This document shows positions 30,000-39,323 of a stretch of DNA of 64,000 nucleotides, one piece after another. Numbering within the stretch: the first letter of the stretch is position 1; every line of letters starts with the position of its first letter. A program made the position numbers and the translations under genes. The notes under the pieces were generated by a model that made no database searches, was not told the DNA's origin, and saw only the letters and a list, made by a program, of their open reading frames with translations. This DNA comes from Atkinsonella hypoxylon (lineage: Eukaryota; Ascomycota; Sordariomycetes; Hypocreales; Clavicipitaceae): assembly GCA_000729835.1 (NCBI GenBank), contig JFHB01000148.1, positions 1-64,000 of the forward strand, given 5' to 3'.

Positions 30000-32540
30000 A
30001 TGCTTCGACAGTCTCTGGCACGTTCGGCTTGGCGGACAAGCAGGAGGACCGCCAACGCCCCGCGGGCCTTCGCGACAACTCCTAGACGTCAGGCGGAGGT
30101 TGAACTGACAGTTGGTGCGTAGCTTTTGGTTCTCGAGCGATTGGGGGCTGGATTCGTGCTAACATAGGGGCAGATGGGAAAAAGGTCTCGATTGAAGGTG
30201 TGACGTGAAGATTTCTTGGTCGCCTGGCCTCTAGTAGTCTGACTTCTTTTTTCTTTTTTTGGTAGCTGGCTCTGCCCTGATTCAAGCTTGCGAGAAAGCA
30301 GGCGTTACCATTCCAAGGTGAGCGATGAAATAGTTCAGAATTCTCTCACATAACTGAACTAACTGGGACATCTAGATACTGCTACCATGAGTGTGACTCC
30401 CTTCTACCTCCGACGAGTCGAATCGTGAATCCAGACCTAACAACCTGCACAGAAAACTCATGATTGCCGGAAACTGCCGAATGTGCCTGGTCGAGGTGGA
30501 AAAGGCTCCCAAGCCCGTTGCTTCATGTGCCTGGCCAGTCCAGCCCGGTATGGTTGTCAAAACAAACTCAGCCATCACACACAAGGCCCGCGAAGGTGTC
30601 ATGGAATTCCTATTAGCCAACCATCCACTCGACTGCCCTATTTGCGACCAGGGAGGCGAGTGTGATCTTCAGGACCAGTCTATGCGATACGGAGCCGACC
30701 GTGGCCGATTCCACGAGATTGGAGGCAAGCGTGCTGTCGAGGACAAGAACATTGGACCCTTGATCAAGACGTCGATGAACCGATGCATTCACTGCACCCG
30801 ATGTGTACGATTTGCCAACGACATTGCTGGTGCTCCTGAGCTCGGCTCTACCGGCCGCGGCAACGACCTGCAGATCGGTACCTACCTCGAGAAGAACCTG
30901 GACTCGGAGTTGTCTGGAAACGTAATCGATCTCTGCCCCGTCGGTGCTCTGACCTCAAAACCCTACGCGTTCCGAGCCCGTCCCTGGGAGCTGAAGCATA
31001 CCGAGTCCATTGATGTTCTCGATGGCCTTGGCTCCAACATTCGGGTCGACTCCCGGGGTCTCGAGGTGATGCGCATCTTGCCCCGTCTCAACGATGACGT
31101 GAACGAGGAATGGATCAACGACAAGACCCGGTTCGCCTGCGACGGCCTCAAGACTCAGCGACTTACGATACCCCTAGTCCGACGCGAAGGCAAGTTCGAG
31201 CCTGCCGACTGGCAAGAGGCCCTTACCGAGGTGGCCAAGGCCTGGGCAACCCGGAAGCCCAAAGGCCACGAGTTCAAGATAATCGCGGGTGCCTTGACCG
31301 AGGTCGAGTCTCTGGTCGTGGCCAAGGACATGGCCAACAGGCTCGGATCTGACAATCTTGCTCTAGACACCCCCACAGGTAGCCAGCCCATTGCCCACGG
31401 AATCGACGTGCGATCTAACTACCTGTTCAACTCCCGCATCTGGGGTATCGAGGAGGCCGACTGTATCTTGATTATTGGCAGCAACCCTCGACACGAAGCT
31501 GCCGTGCTCAACGCCCGTATCCGTAAGCAGTGGCTCCGATCTGACCTCGAGATAGGTGTGGTTGGCGAGACCTGGGATTCCACGTTTGAATTCGAGCACC
31601 TTGGAACTGACCATGCGGCACTCAAGAAGGCTCTTTCTGGTCCCTTTGGCAAGAAGCTCCAGGCCGCCAAAAGACCCATGATTATTGTGGGATCTGGCGT
31701 GACTGACCACGTTGACGCCAAAGCCTACTACGAGACCGTCGGTGCCTTTGTCGAAAAGAACGCTGCCAACTTTATGACGCCTGAGTGGGACGGCTACAAT
31801 GTCCTCCAGCGAGAAGCCTCAAGGGCCGGTGCCTTCGAAGTCGGCTTCACCACGCCCTCGGTCGAAGTTGCTGAGACCAAGCCCAAGTTCGTGTGGCTGC
31901 TCGGTGCTGATGAGTTTAACGAGGCCGACATACCCAAGAACGCTTTCGTCGTCTACCAGGGCCACCACGGTGACCGCGGCGCTCAAATTGCCGATGTCAT
32001 CCTGCCAGGTGCTGCATACACTGAAAAGGCTGGGACCTACGTCAATACCGAGGGCCGCGTGCAGATGACCCGTGCCGCCACCTCGCTTCCAGGTGCCTCC
32101 CGCACCGACTGGAAGATTCTCCGTGCAGCTAGTGAATTCCTCGGCGTACCTCTGCCATATGATAACCTCAACGCTGTGCGCGACCGAATGGTCGAGATTT
32201 CCCCCGCCCTGGCGGCCTACGACGTGGTTGAGCCCGTCGCCCTGCGCCGGCTGAGCAAGATTCAGCTGGTCGATCAGAACAAGGGATCAAAGACTTCGGG
32301 CGAGCCACTAAAGAAGGTTATTGACAACTTTTATTTCACGGACGCCATCTCTAGAAGGTATGTTCCTCTTTTGCTTCCTCCACAGAATTAGACCTGGCAC
32401 AATTTCTAACACTCATGCCCAGTTCACCAACCATGGCACGCTGCTCAGTAGCCAAGGCCACTGGCGACCCCAGAACGAATTTAATGGCACCTGGAATGGA
32501 GGAGGATAGGCCCATGGGCCAGGTTGCTTACGGAGCATGA
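30000..32540 (+). CDS. nuo78: NADH-ubiquinone oxidoreductase 78 kDa subunit (NDUFS1/NuoG type), mitochondrial
   Basis: Six exons (30000-30114, 30174-30197, 30266-30317, 30376-30390, 30453-32357, 32423-32540) encode 742 residues; introns follow GT-AG and keep frame, and exon 4 is only 15 nt. The N-terminus (MLRQSLARSAWRTSRRT) is a mitochondrial presequence. Iron-sulfur ligands are present: RYCYH...CRMCLVEVE...SCAWP for the 2Fe-2S cluster, HPLDCPICDQGGECDLQ for a His/Cys-ligated 4Fe-4S cluster, and RCIHCTRCVRF...DLCPVGALTSKPY for another. The rest is the molybdopterin-oxidoreductase-like domain without metal. The last exon ends DRPMGQVAYGA. This subunit sits in the peripheral arm of complex I and relays electrons from FMN. 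Length matches the known fungal protein. Confidence 0.96.
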
Positions 32541-32706
32541 GACTCCAAGCCTGTACCAAAAATAAGATATTTCCTTTGTATTTTCGGAGGTAGTGGCCGT
32601 GTTTTTGTACATATAGGATGTTGGAGGGAAGAGAAGAGAGAAACCACCGAGTCGCACGGGGTAAATAATGGCTTTTTTTTTCTTGCCAAATCATAATCCT
32701 GATCCT

Positions 32707-33318
32707 TTACTGTGACGGCCCACCTGCATGTTCTCCCACCACGTCGACATCCATGGCACCCTCTTCATCGCGTCTCGCCCTCTCCAGCGCCTCCTCGTAA
32801 GTCCTCCGCACCGGCGCAACATGCCTCTCATACCCGCTCAAGTCCCCCATGGTCCTCGACACAGTAACCAACATCTGCACCTCCTTCCGCCCCCCCGGCC
32901 CGTTCACAGGCCAGGCGTTGAAATCAGGAACACTCGGCAAAAGCTTGCCCGCGCCGCTCTCCCTCGGCGCCTCCATATTGACAATCATGGACCTCACCTC
33001 ACCTGGCTGCATCCCCGCGCGGGGCTCGACCGCAGGCCGCGGCGGATTATGCACGTCGCGCGCGATGCGGATGCATTCTCGTCTGGCGAGCGCTAGGATG
33101 TTGGCCTTGACGGCCGCGACGTGGGCGTCGATCGCGGCGAGGCTGGCTTCCAGGCGGGCTGTCGTCGAGGCGGGGGGCTCGAAGGAGGTCAGGAAGTCGG
33201 GGGGAATGGGGACGTAGATTGCGGGTGTCATGGATTCGAGCACTGGTATTTGCTCTTCTGGCGTGGGCTTGTGTGTTGGCGGTGGTGAGCGCGGTGGTGA
33301 AGGTGGTTTGGTCGTCAT
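32707..33318 (-). CDS. Uncharacterised Pro-rich protein with short helical middle
   Basis: Single exon of 203 residues from the ATG at 33318 (MTTKPPSPPRSPPP); the frame is open further upstream but without a better start. Residues 1-40 are Pro/Ser/Thr-rich. Residues ~50-110 look helical and Ala/Arg-rich (RLEASLAAIDAHVAAVKANI). Then come PSVPDFNAWPVNGPGG and a charged tail ending MDVDVVGEHAGGPSQ. I do not recognise the family. It is convergent with the complex I gene (167 bases apart), so it is transcribed separately. Coding bias (GC-rich third positions) and a clean frame support a real gene. Confidence 0.6.
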   Translation of the reverse strand: MTTKPPSPPRSPPPTHKPTPEEQIPVLESMTPAIYVPIPPDFLTSFEPPASTTARLEASLAAIDAHVAAVKANILALARRECIRIARDVHNPPRPAVEPRAGMQPGEVRSMIVNMEAPRESGAGKLLPSVPDFNAWPVNGPGGRKEVQMLVTVSRTMGDLSGYERHVAPVRRTYEEALERARRDEEGAMDVDVVGEHAGGPSQ

Positions 33319-33835
33319 TTTCCAGAGGTATTGCCGCGGATGGCAGGTTGTTTGTAGGAGGGGGGGAGGGGGAGGGGGATTCGATCGGGATGCGACGGTG
33401 GATGGTCTTGGAGCTGGCACCTAGTCATAATGTGGCCCATTTGAAACCCCGGCCGGGCCGGCTCTATGGGATGGTGATACTCATGCTCCTCTTGTACATT
33501 TGTAGTATTTGCATTAAATGTGCGCGCACACACGTACGCAGGCTTCTATCTAGCACTAAGTTGCTGGAAAGAGCCTAGTCCTTCCTATTTATCTTCCAAG
33601 GGAGACATCGATTTTGAGCTCTGGAGAAATGGCTCGACCTATCGAGCAACTTCCGAATAGCTCCTATGACGTAGATTTTACGTATTCAACCAAACGATGG
33701 AAACGAAACCTTGGGAGCGTTCAACTTCGGACGCTCGGCACGGGCCCCCGCGTCATAGCATCCCGACTCGGCATGAGCAGTCGCATCATGCGCGTTCGTT
33801 CCATTACTTGTACTCATAAAATGCTCTGCCGCTAA
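33319..33835. other. Spacer between the unknown protein and the acyl-CoA-binding protein gene
   Basis: Contains a G-rich run near 33359-33380 in the likely promoter of the minus-strand gene. No gene found. Confidence 0.4.
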
Positions 33836-34833
33836 TCACCTCGTTGGCAGGACCTTTCGCACGTATTCGCGCATAATCTTGAACGCAGATCGTACTAGGT
33901 CCTCGAGCCGTCGGTCCTTGCGCTTCCGCATCCATATGAGCACAACGGCAAGCAAGACGCAGTCAACAACGACGTGCTTCAGGACCACCCACAGAATCCA
34001 ACCAAACCAAGCTGGAAAGCTTCGATCTCGTTTCGACCGCCACTCCCTCCCTATTGTAATCTGCTCCCGCAAGGCAGCAACCTCTGCAGAAAGTTTGGTT
34101 ACGGCTCGCTCGACCTTCTTCTGCCACCTCGATGATTTTTGTTCTCTGCTTTCTTCGACGGCGTCGTCAAGGTCCATCAGCTTTTGCGACCGTAGTTCGA
34201 CCTCATCCTGTTCGCTCATGGGACTCAGCATCTTCATGGGACCTTCTGAACCGCTCAAGGGCTGCTGAAACTGGCGGCGTGTCTTGTTTGATGTAGTTGC
34301 TTTCGGGGATGAATCGGTAGAGCTCGGGGTATTGTGCTTGATTTGATTCCAGACAAATTCCAGCTCGGTGACAAGCTCAATGGCGTCGCTAGGGGTGCAC
34401 GTTAGCCTTTGCTTTCCTCATTAGTAATGCGCCGAGTCAACATACGTGGTGTTGGCATATCGATACATGGTCTCAATGAGAGCCTCGACGTATCTCCGCT
34501 TGGCTTCTGTCCGACTCAGACCCTTTTGTGCGTTCCACGCATCCCATTTGTCCCTTTCTCTCTGCAGCTCTTCTGCCGTGAGAGAGGGTCCTGCCGTTGG
34601 TTGCTCCATGACGCCATCGACATCCCCCTCCATTGCTTGTTTGTAGAGGCCATAGAGGCGGAGACGGTCCGAGGGCGGAGGCCGCGAGGCACCTGTCTTG
34701 GGAATCTTTTTGACAGTGTTTAGTGCATGGACAAAGACTCGATCTGTAAGGTCGATGAGCAACGTCAGGAGGTCAGCATGGCGCAATCGCGAAATGAGAT
34801 GGTGGCCTTGCACATACCTACGGAATCCGCCAT
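33836..34833 (-). CDS. Tail-anchored acyl-CoA-binding protein, Atg37/ACBD5-like
   Basis: Three exons (34833-34818, 34743-34446, 34388-33836) give 288 residues. Exon 1 encodes only MADSV plus one base and joins over a 74-nt intron to DRVFVHALNTVKKIP. Residues ~5-105 are an acyl-CoA-binding domain (RPPPSDRLRLYGLYKQAMEG, KWDAWNAQKGLSRTEAKRRY with the ligand Tyr/Lys positions). A linker and a helical segment (KKVERAVTKLSAEVAALREQ) lead to a single membrane span at about 233-258 (WILWVVLKHVVVDCVLLAVV) and a basic tail. This layout matches peroxisomal Atg37/ACBD5, which binds acyl-CoA and acts in pexophagy and organelle contact. Location at peroxisomes is inferred from family. Confidence 0.87.
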
Positions 34834-35343
34834 CGCGCGAGCTAGGTGCCGCAATTGCCGCACCTAGCGAATTTCGAAAGGCCTCTCGGCGTCTGGAGTC
34901 AGTCCCTTGGCGACAAAGTCTGCCGACTTTTGTCAAAGATGCAGCGACGCGCCCAGCTCCGGACGCAGCGGGTCAAGGGTCTGTTATCGTCGACGGATCC
35001 AGTGTGATTTACCCCAAGCGTCCTTTCGGACGGAGTAACCAGTGCAGATGGCGAGAGCGCGAAACGTTGGCCGAGAGATGCGGGAAGAGAAAATCTAGGG
35101 AGATTAATTTACTTTCGTCGATGACGAAGAATAGACGAGACAAGGCGGTGATTGATTATTGCTCTGATATCTGGTCATGCGAGAGAGCCAGGAAAGGCCG
35201 TTCATGACGGACCGAGGCCCCTTGTTGGCTGCCACTACTTAGGCCTGAAGGGTGCCACCGACCGAGGCTAAATCGTCCCAATTCGGTGGTTGGGGCTCCC
35301 TAATTGGTCCGCCGTGGCGGGTCAGGCTCCGGAGCAAAGTACA
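34834..35343. other. Upstream region of the acyl-CoA-binding protein gene
   Basis: TAGGTGC(C/G)GCAATTGC(C/G)GCACCTA at 34851-34874 is a near-perfect palindrome directly upstream of the start, a possible regulator site. No gene. Confidence 0.45.
34851..34874. promoter_or_regulatory. 24-bp palindrome just upstream of the acyl-CoA-binding protein start
   Basis: The bases form an inverted repeat centred on CAATTG (TAGGTGCCG / CGGCACCTA arms), about 20 bases upstream of the ATG at 34833 on the minus strand. A dimeric transcription factor site is possible; a hairpin in the leader is an alternative. Confidence 0.4.
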
Positions 35344-35345
35344 TA

Positions 35346-35807
35346 TCCCTTTGACAGTCAGAAGACAGCACCCGGGCTACGGGACCCACATCCACCGCGA
35401 TACATATAAGGTACTTCTGAACGCGCTTCACAGCACGCCTTATATAAGGAACGCTATATAACGGTTTTTATAACGCCTTCTAAATAACCATAAAAATTAA
35501 CCTTTTCTACGTCCTCTTAGACCTAGAATTAGATATTGCTGTTAACAAATATTACTAACAAGAGCGTCCTGCCGACTAAAGCACCTTTAGGCCTCTCTAT
35601 AGCCCGGTTCGCAAGGCTAACTGATTTCAACCTTACAGCTAGCGGCTTGCGATATATACAATGTACCTCTATGTACCGCGGATTCTTGCTGGGACTTCTA
35701 TCACACCAACGTTGCCTTATAAATTGAAGTACTTTCGGCACCGCCCGTCGTGATTGGTCCACCCGCGAATTCGCGACCAAGGGGTTGTCTTCTGACTGTC
35801 GAAGAGA
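35346..35807. mobile_element. MITE family B, 462 bp, TA-flanked
   Basis: Inverted ends read TCCCTTTGACAGTCAGAAG at the left and, in reverse complement, TCTCTTCGACAGTCAGAAG at the right, continuing ACA(A/G)C(A/C)CC. TA dinucleotides flank both sides (35344-35345 and 35808-35809), consistent with Tc1/mariner-type TA insertion. The interior is AT-rich with TATATAA motifs and no coding capacity. Confidence 0.8.
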
Positions 35808-35809
35808 TA

Positions 35810-36413
35810 ACTGATTAACGTCCAGTCAATATAACGAAATATCGACCTAACTGTGATAGTCCTGTTTCTTCAATCACAAATCACTGTCGCAAGATTGTCC
35901 TGCAGCCGCCAAGGGTTATTCAGCGGCTCGGGGTTTTCAGTGTATTGAATACAAGATTGTGTCTGTGACATGTGCCTGTTGCATTGCAGACCTTCCTATT
36001 CCGTAGTAAGGTACCTACGTGGTATCATGCTGGGTTAATTGGCATCATGCCTTTGACTCGGACCCGCCTGTTTTGCCTTAGTGTAACGTCAACCATTTGC
36101 ATGCGTCTCGTGTCAAGACTGGGAATTATCGGGGCCGAGGGCCTATCATGACAGCCTGCGATGCCTTCAGATTGACTTGAGGTGTAATCACCGACGAAGA
36201 AATACCTCGCCTGCATTTAGCGGTATTCTTGTTCCTGCAGCGACGTCTTTATATATCTATGTACAATTGTGCATGTAGAAATATAGCGTGATTCAGTCAT
36301 ACATACTTTTATAAGTGCATCCATATTATATACAGAGATACGGAACCGCGCATACATGATTAATTCATATGGTCTTGTATACAGTAATTTTTAGCGCATC
36401 CATACGTGTCTTT
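35810..36413. other. Spacer downstream of the RNase III gene
   Basis: AT-rich 3' flank with several TATATA stretches at 36250-36390. No gene supported. Confidence 0.45.
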
Positions 36414-37421
36414 TCACGTAGACTGATAACGGGCCCTGTGTTCTTTATACTTCTTCATTAGTTTCTTGTTCTCCAGGGCTTTCATCGCGGCCTTCTGCCC
36501 AGCCTCCTTCTTTCCCTTTGCTGTGCCCCATCCGAGTAACTTATTGCTTTCCCCCCAACCGTCGAGGTAGACCCCTATCGTGAACAACGGTAGACCAGAC
36601 TGTCGGTCCTTGGCGGGTCCCGGCATATCCTCATAGCGCAGCTGAACCCCAGGTGCGCCGATTTCGTGGCGCAACTGATCCTTTGAGCTGATACTTATTG
36701 GCCGGGTTTCCTCTTCACTGCCCTTTGGAATTCCATTTCGGCTGGCGATACTATTTTCATTTCTATTTCCTGGGCCTGCCAGCATCTTCTCATTCTCCAA
36801 GATTTGTTCTCTGATGGTTCTTCCGAAGAGGGCTTTGAGCCATGATGTCGTGTTTTGCATGCCATTTTCGGGGTCAGAAATGATAGCGGCTGCGACATAC
36901 GCTTCAAACATGTCGGCCTGTATCTTTACCTTGTCCTTGTCGTTTGATTTCCCTTGGCCGCGAAATCTGTGGACATCAGGCGGCAGCTGTGCTTTGGGGT
37001 CCAGGCCATACTCGCGAAAGTAGGCTGACAGGTTCTTGTTGCGTATCAAGAGTTCTCGAAGCTGTGAGCATTTGCCTGATGATGTTTTGTGAAACGTCGA
37101 AAAGATTAAACTTGACGCTATGAGCTCCAAGTAGGCATCTCCTAGCCATTCAAGACGCTCGTAGTTGGTTTCAATACAACCAACTCCAGGATGTCGAAAA
37201 ACAGCGCGTTCGAGCTTTTCATCGAGAATTTTGGGTAAGGGTGGGAGAGATGTAGAAATTTCTGATGATATCCACGGTGTTACCATGGGCATTGTAGGCA
37301 CTGGCAAACCAAGGCTTTGGGATTTGTCATGCGAGCTAGTGTCTCGATCATCTGGTAGAATGATCCTCCTCTTCGCATCATGATCCTCGTCGTCCTCTAA
37401 AGTCGCATGTCTCTTCGACAT
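36414..37421 (-). CDS. RNase III, Rnt1-like, with C-terminal dsRNA-binding domain
   Basis: Single exon of 335 residues; the frame opens earlier at a GTG, but ATG at 37421 gives MSKRHATLEDDEDHDAKRR with a nuclear-type basic patch. The RNase III signature ERLEWLGDAYLELI lies near residue 88-101 and the second catalytic box ADMFEAYVAAAI near 170, so both acidic metal-binding sites are kept. The C-terminal domain (FTIGVYLDGWGESNKLLG, GKKEAGQKAAMKALE) fits a dsRNA-binding fold. Only one RNase III domain and no PAZ or helicase occur, so this is Rnt1-like rather than Dicer. Rnt1 processes pre-rRNA 3' ends, snRNAs and snoRNAs in the nucleus. A (CTG)n tract lies in the leader, and the mS33 gene starts in the opposite direction 367 bases away. 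Confidence 0.9.
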   Translation of the reverse strand: MSKRHATLEDDEDHDAKRRIILPDDRDTSSHDKSQSLGLPVPTMPMVTPWISSEISTSLPPLPKILDEKLERAVFRHPGVGCIETNYERLEWLGDAYLELIASSLIFSTFHKTSSGKCSQLRELLIRNKNLSAYFREYGLDPKAQLPPDVHRFRGQGKSNDKDKVKIQADMFEAYVAAAIISDPENGMQNTTSWLKALFGRTIREQILENEKMLAGPGNRNENSIASRNGIPKGSEEETRPISISSKDQLRHEIGAPGVQLRYEDMPGPAKDRQSGLPLFTIGVYLDGWGESNKLLGWGTAKGKKEAGQKAAMKALENKKLMKKYKEHRARYQST

Positions 37422-37481
37422 GCTAGCGGACCCCGAGTGAAAACCCACCAGCCAACTACACAGATGACTCTGAACGTGACC

Positions 37482-37510
37482 CTGCTGCTGCTGCTGCTGC
37501 TGCTGCTGCT
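37482..37510 (+). repeat. (CTG)9 trinucleotide repeat in divergent promoter
   Basis: Nine full CTG units plus CT, lying 61 bases upstream of the RNase III ATG, so in its probable leader it reads as CAG. Length may vary between strains. Confidence 0.95.
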
Positions 37511-37788
37511 ATGGTGTACAGGGGAATCATATAGAAAGAGCTTGTGTACTAAAAAAGTCTGAAAAGCATTGCAAGTTGTAAAGAGATTATAAAGGTATTT
37601 TGCCGTTTGTGCGAATACGGAAAAGTGATTCTCGTCAAGCGTCTTGATCAGCTGAGAGGTTCGGATCCACTTGATGCGCATGCGGCCAATCACCAGCCGG
37701 AACATCCCCTAACCCCAAACCAACGTCAGTTCATCGTTCAAAGAAGAAAAAAGTCAACTTCAAACGCCATCACGGCAAATGACCCACG

Positions 37789-38273
37789 ATGAGTGTATCT
37801 CGGGCACGATTAGTGGATCTAATGAAGGTAGAGATGGGAATCGCATTCTTTAAAGGCTTCATGCTGACAATTTGCAGGCGCAATGCCAAGTCTTCGCCAC
37901 AACATTCAATCCTGGAGGTGTGCGCATGGGCAACAAGGTCCTGCGTCAACGATTAAAAGGACCGGCCGTTGCAGCATATTATCCGAGGAAGCTTGCGACG
38001 ATAAAGGATGTGAAGCGAGAGTTTGGCCCGGAGCTTGCGACTTGGGATGAGGGTGAAGAAGACCGATTCGAGTATATCGATGAGTACGTCACTGCCCGAC
38101 ATCGAACGACTCAAGGGAACGAGAGATGGCTGATGAAGAACATACAGACTGAAACAACGAGGCAAGAGTGCGCCGAAGAAGAAGAATGGTAAACCAGGTA
38201 TGTGTGTTGGTTAGACAGGTTCGCAACGTGTGCTAATGAATCACAAGCCGAGAAACCGGGAAAGAAGCGATAA
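37789..38273 (+). CDS. Mitochondrial small ribosomal subunit protein mS33 (Rsm27)
   Basis: Four exons (37789-37827, 37878-38083, 38148-38197, 38248-38273) give 106 residues. The start is MSVSRARLVDLMK, and after the first intron AQCQVFATTFNPGGVRMGNKV and RQRLKGPAVAAYYP follow, the hallmark block of mS33. Without the later introns the frame would end in an unrelated Glu-rich tail; splicing gives ELKQRGKSAPKKKNGKP and a Lys-rich end, which fits the family. Small subunit of the mitochondrial ribosome. Starts divergently from the RNase III gene. Confidence 0.93.
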
Positions 38274-39323
38274 ATGGCCGTATCAGGCAACAATTGGGCT
38301 ACAAAGGGACTACGAACACATTATGGCTCGTCTGATATGGGATTTGACCATTACAACATATGTTATGTTCGAATTGGCGAGTCAATTGGGTAGGTTGGCA
38401 GGAAGCCACCGAAACCACTCTCCTCTGCGAATATGTCCTGCCCCCCCCCCCCCCCAACCTGGACGCGCAGTGTGTATATCTAGTGTACGAATTACCAAGA
38501 AATATGCTTGTGGCGAAGAGAAAGATTATAAAATCTACCGCTCAACATTTTCATGAGAAACGATGTGCTAGGGTCTCGAATCAAATTGATTAAGTGTTGA
38601 ATCACAGGCCAGTCGCAATGTCTGAGGCGCGCTTCGCACTGCAATAAATGGTCAGGACGGATGACGACCAGATTGAGCGACTTCAACGCCCCAAACTCTC
38701 AAGAGTGGCCCTGTACCGATGCACTTGATATGCCCCTTCCACCTGCCACCCGCGCGACAGGTGTTTGCGGCTGCCCAGAACTTTCCGAGCTTTGGCCACC
38801 GTCCAATTTATTCCTTCGCCTCGGCATCTCTCTGGTCCCGTCGACTTTCCCAGCTACACTGAAGTCTTCAACCTTCTCCAAAGGGAGATAGATGCTCGCT
38901 TGACCCTCGTTTCCTGCCCTTTAATTCCCATCTCTCTTTTTCCCTTCTAATCTGTGCCACGGCGATGACCCCAGGCACTTCACCACTTGCCGGCACCTGC
39001 CATTCTCTTCGCCAAGTCGTTCTTTCACCACCCTGAGAGCTACCCAGCATCTAGTGCAGCCATATACCATCACATCCAATCTCTCGTCTTCTTCCCTCTC
39101 GTCTTCTTCTGCTACTTTCGTTCTTCCATCTCTTTCTAATTTCTCTGCACCCACTGTCTTGGTTTTCCCACGTCACTTCTGTCTGCGATCTAACAGGTCT
39201 GTTTTTTTGAGTGAAATCTTCTTAATCTTATTGGCTGTGCCTCGCGTGAGCCGCAGAGTGGTTGTTATTTATTTTCTTTTCGATACAATTTCAGCGGCTT
39301 CGGTCTGCATCAGCCTGTTCAAC
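38274..39323. other. Spacer and long 5' leader of the Pumilio gene
   Basis: A C-tract of 15 lies at about 38441-38455. From 38900 the plus strand is strongly CT-rich (many TCTTC and TTTCT runs), as in long fungal 5' leaders. No gene supported. Confidence 0.5.
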
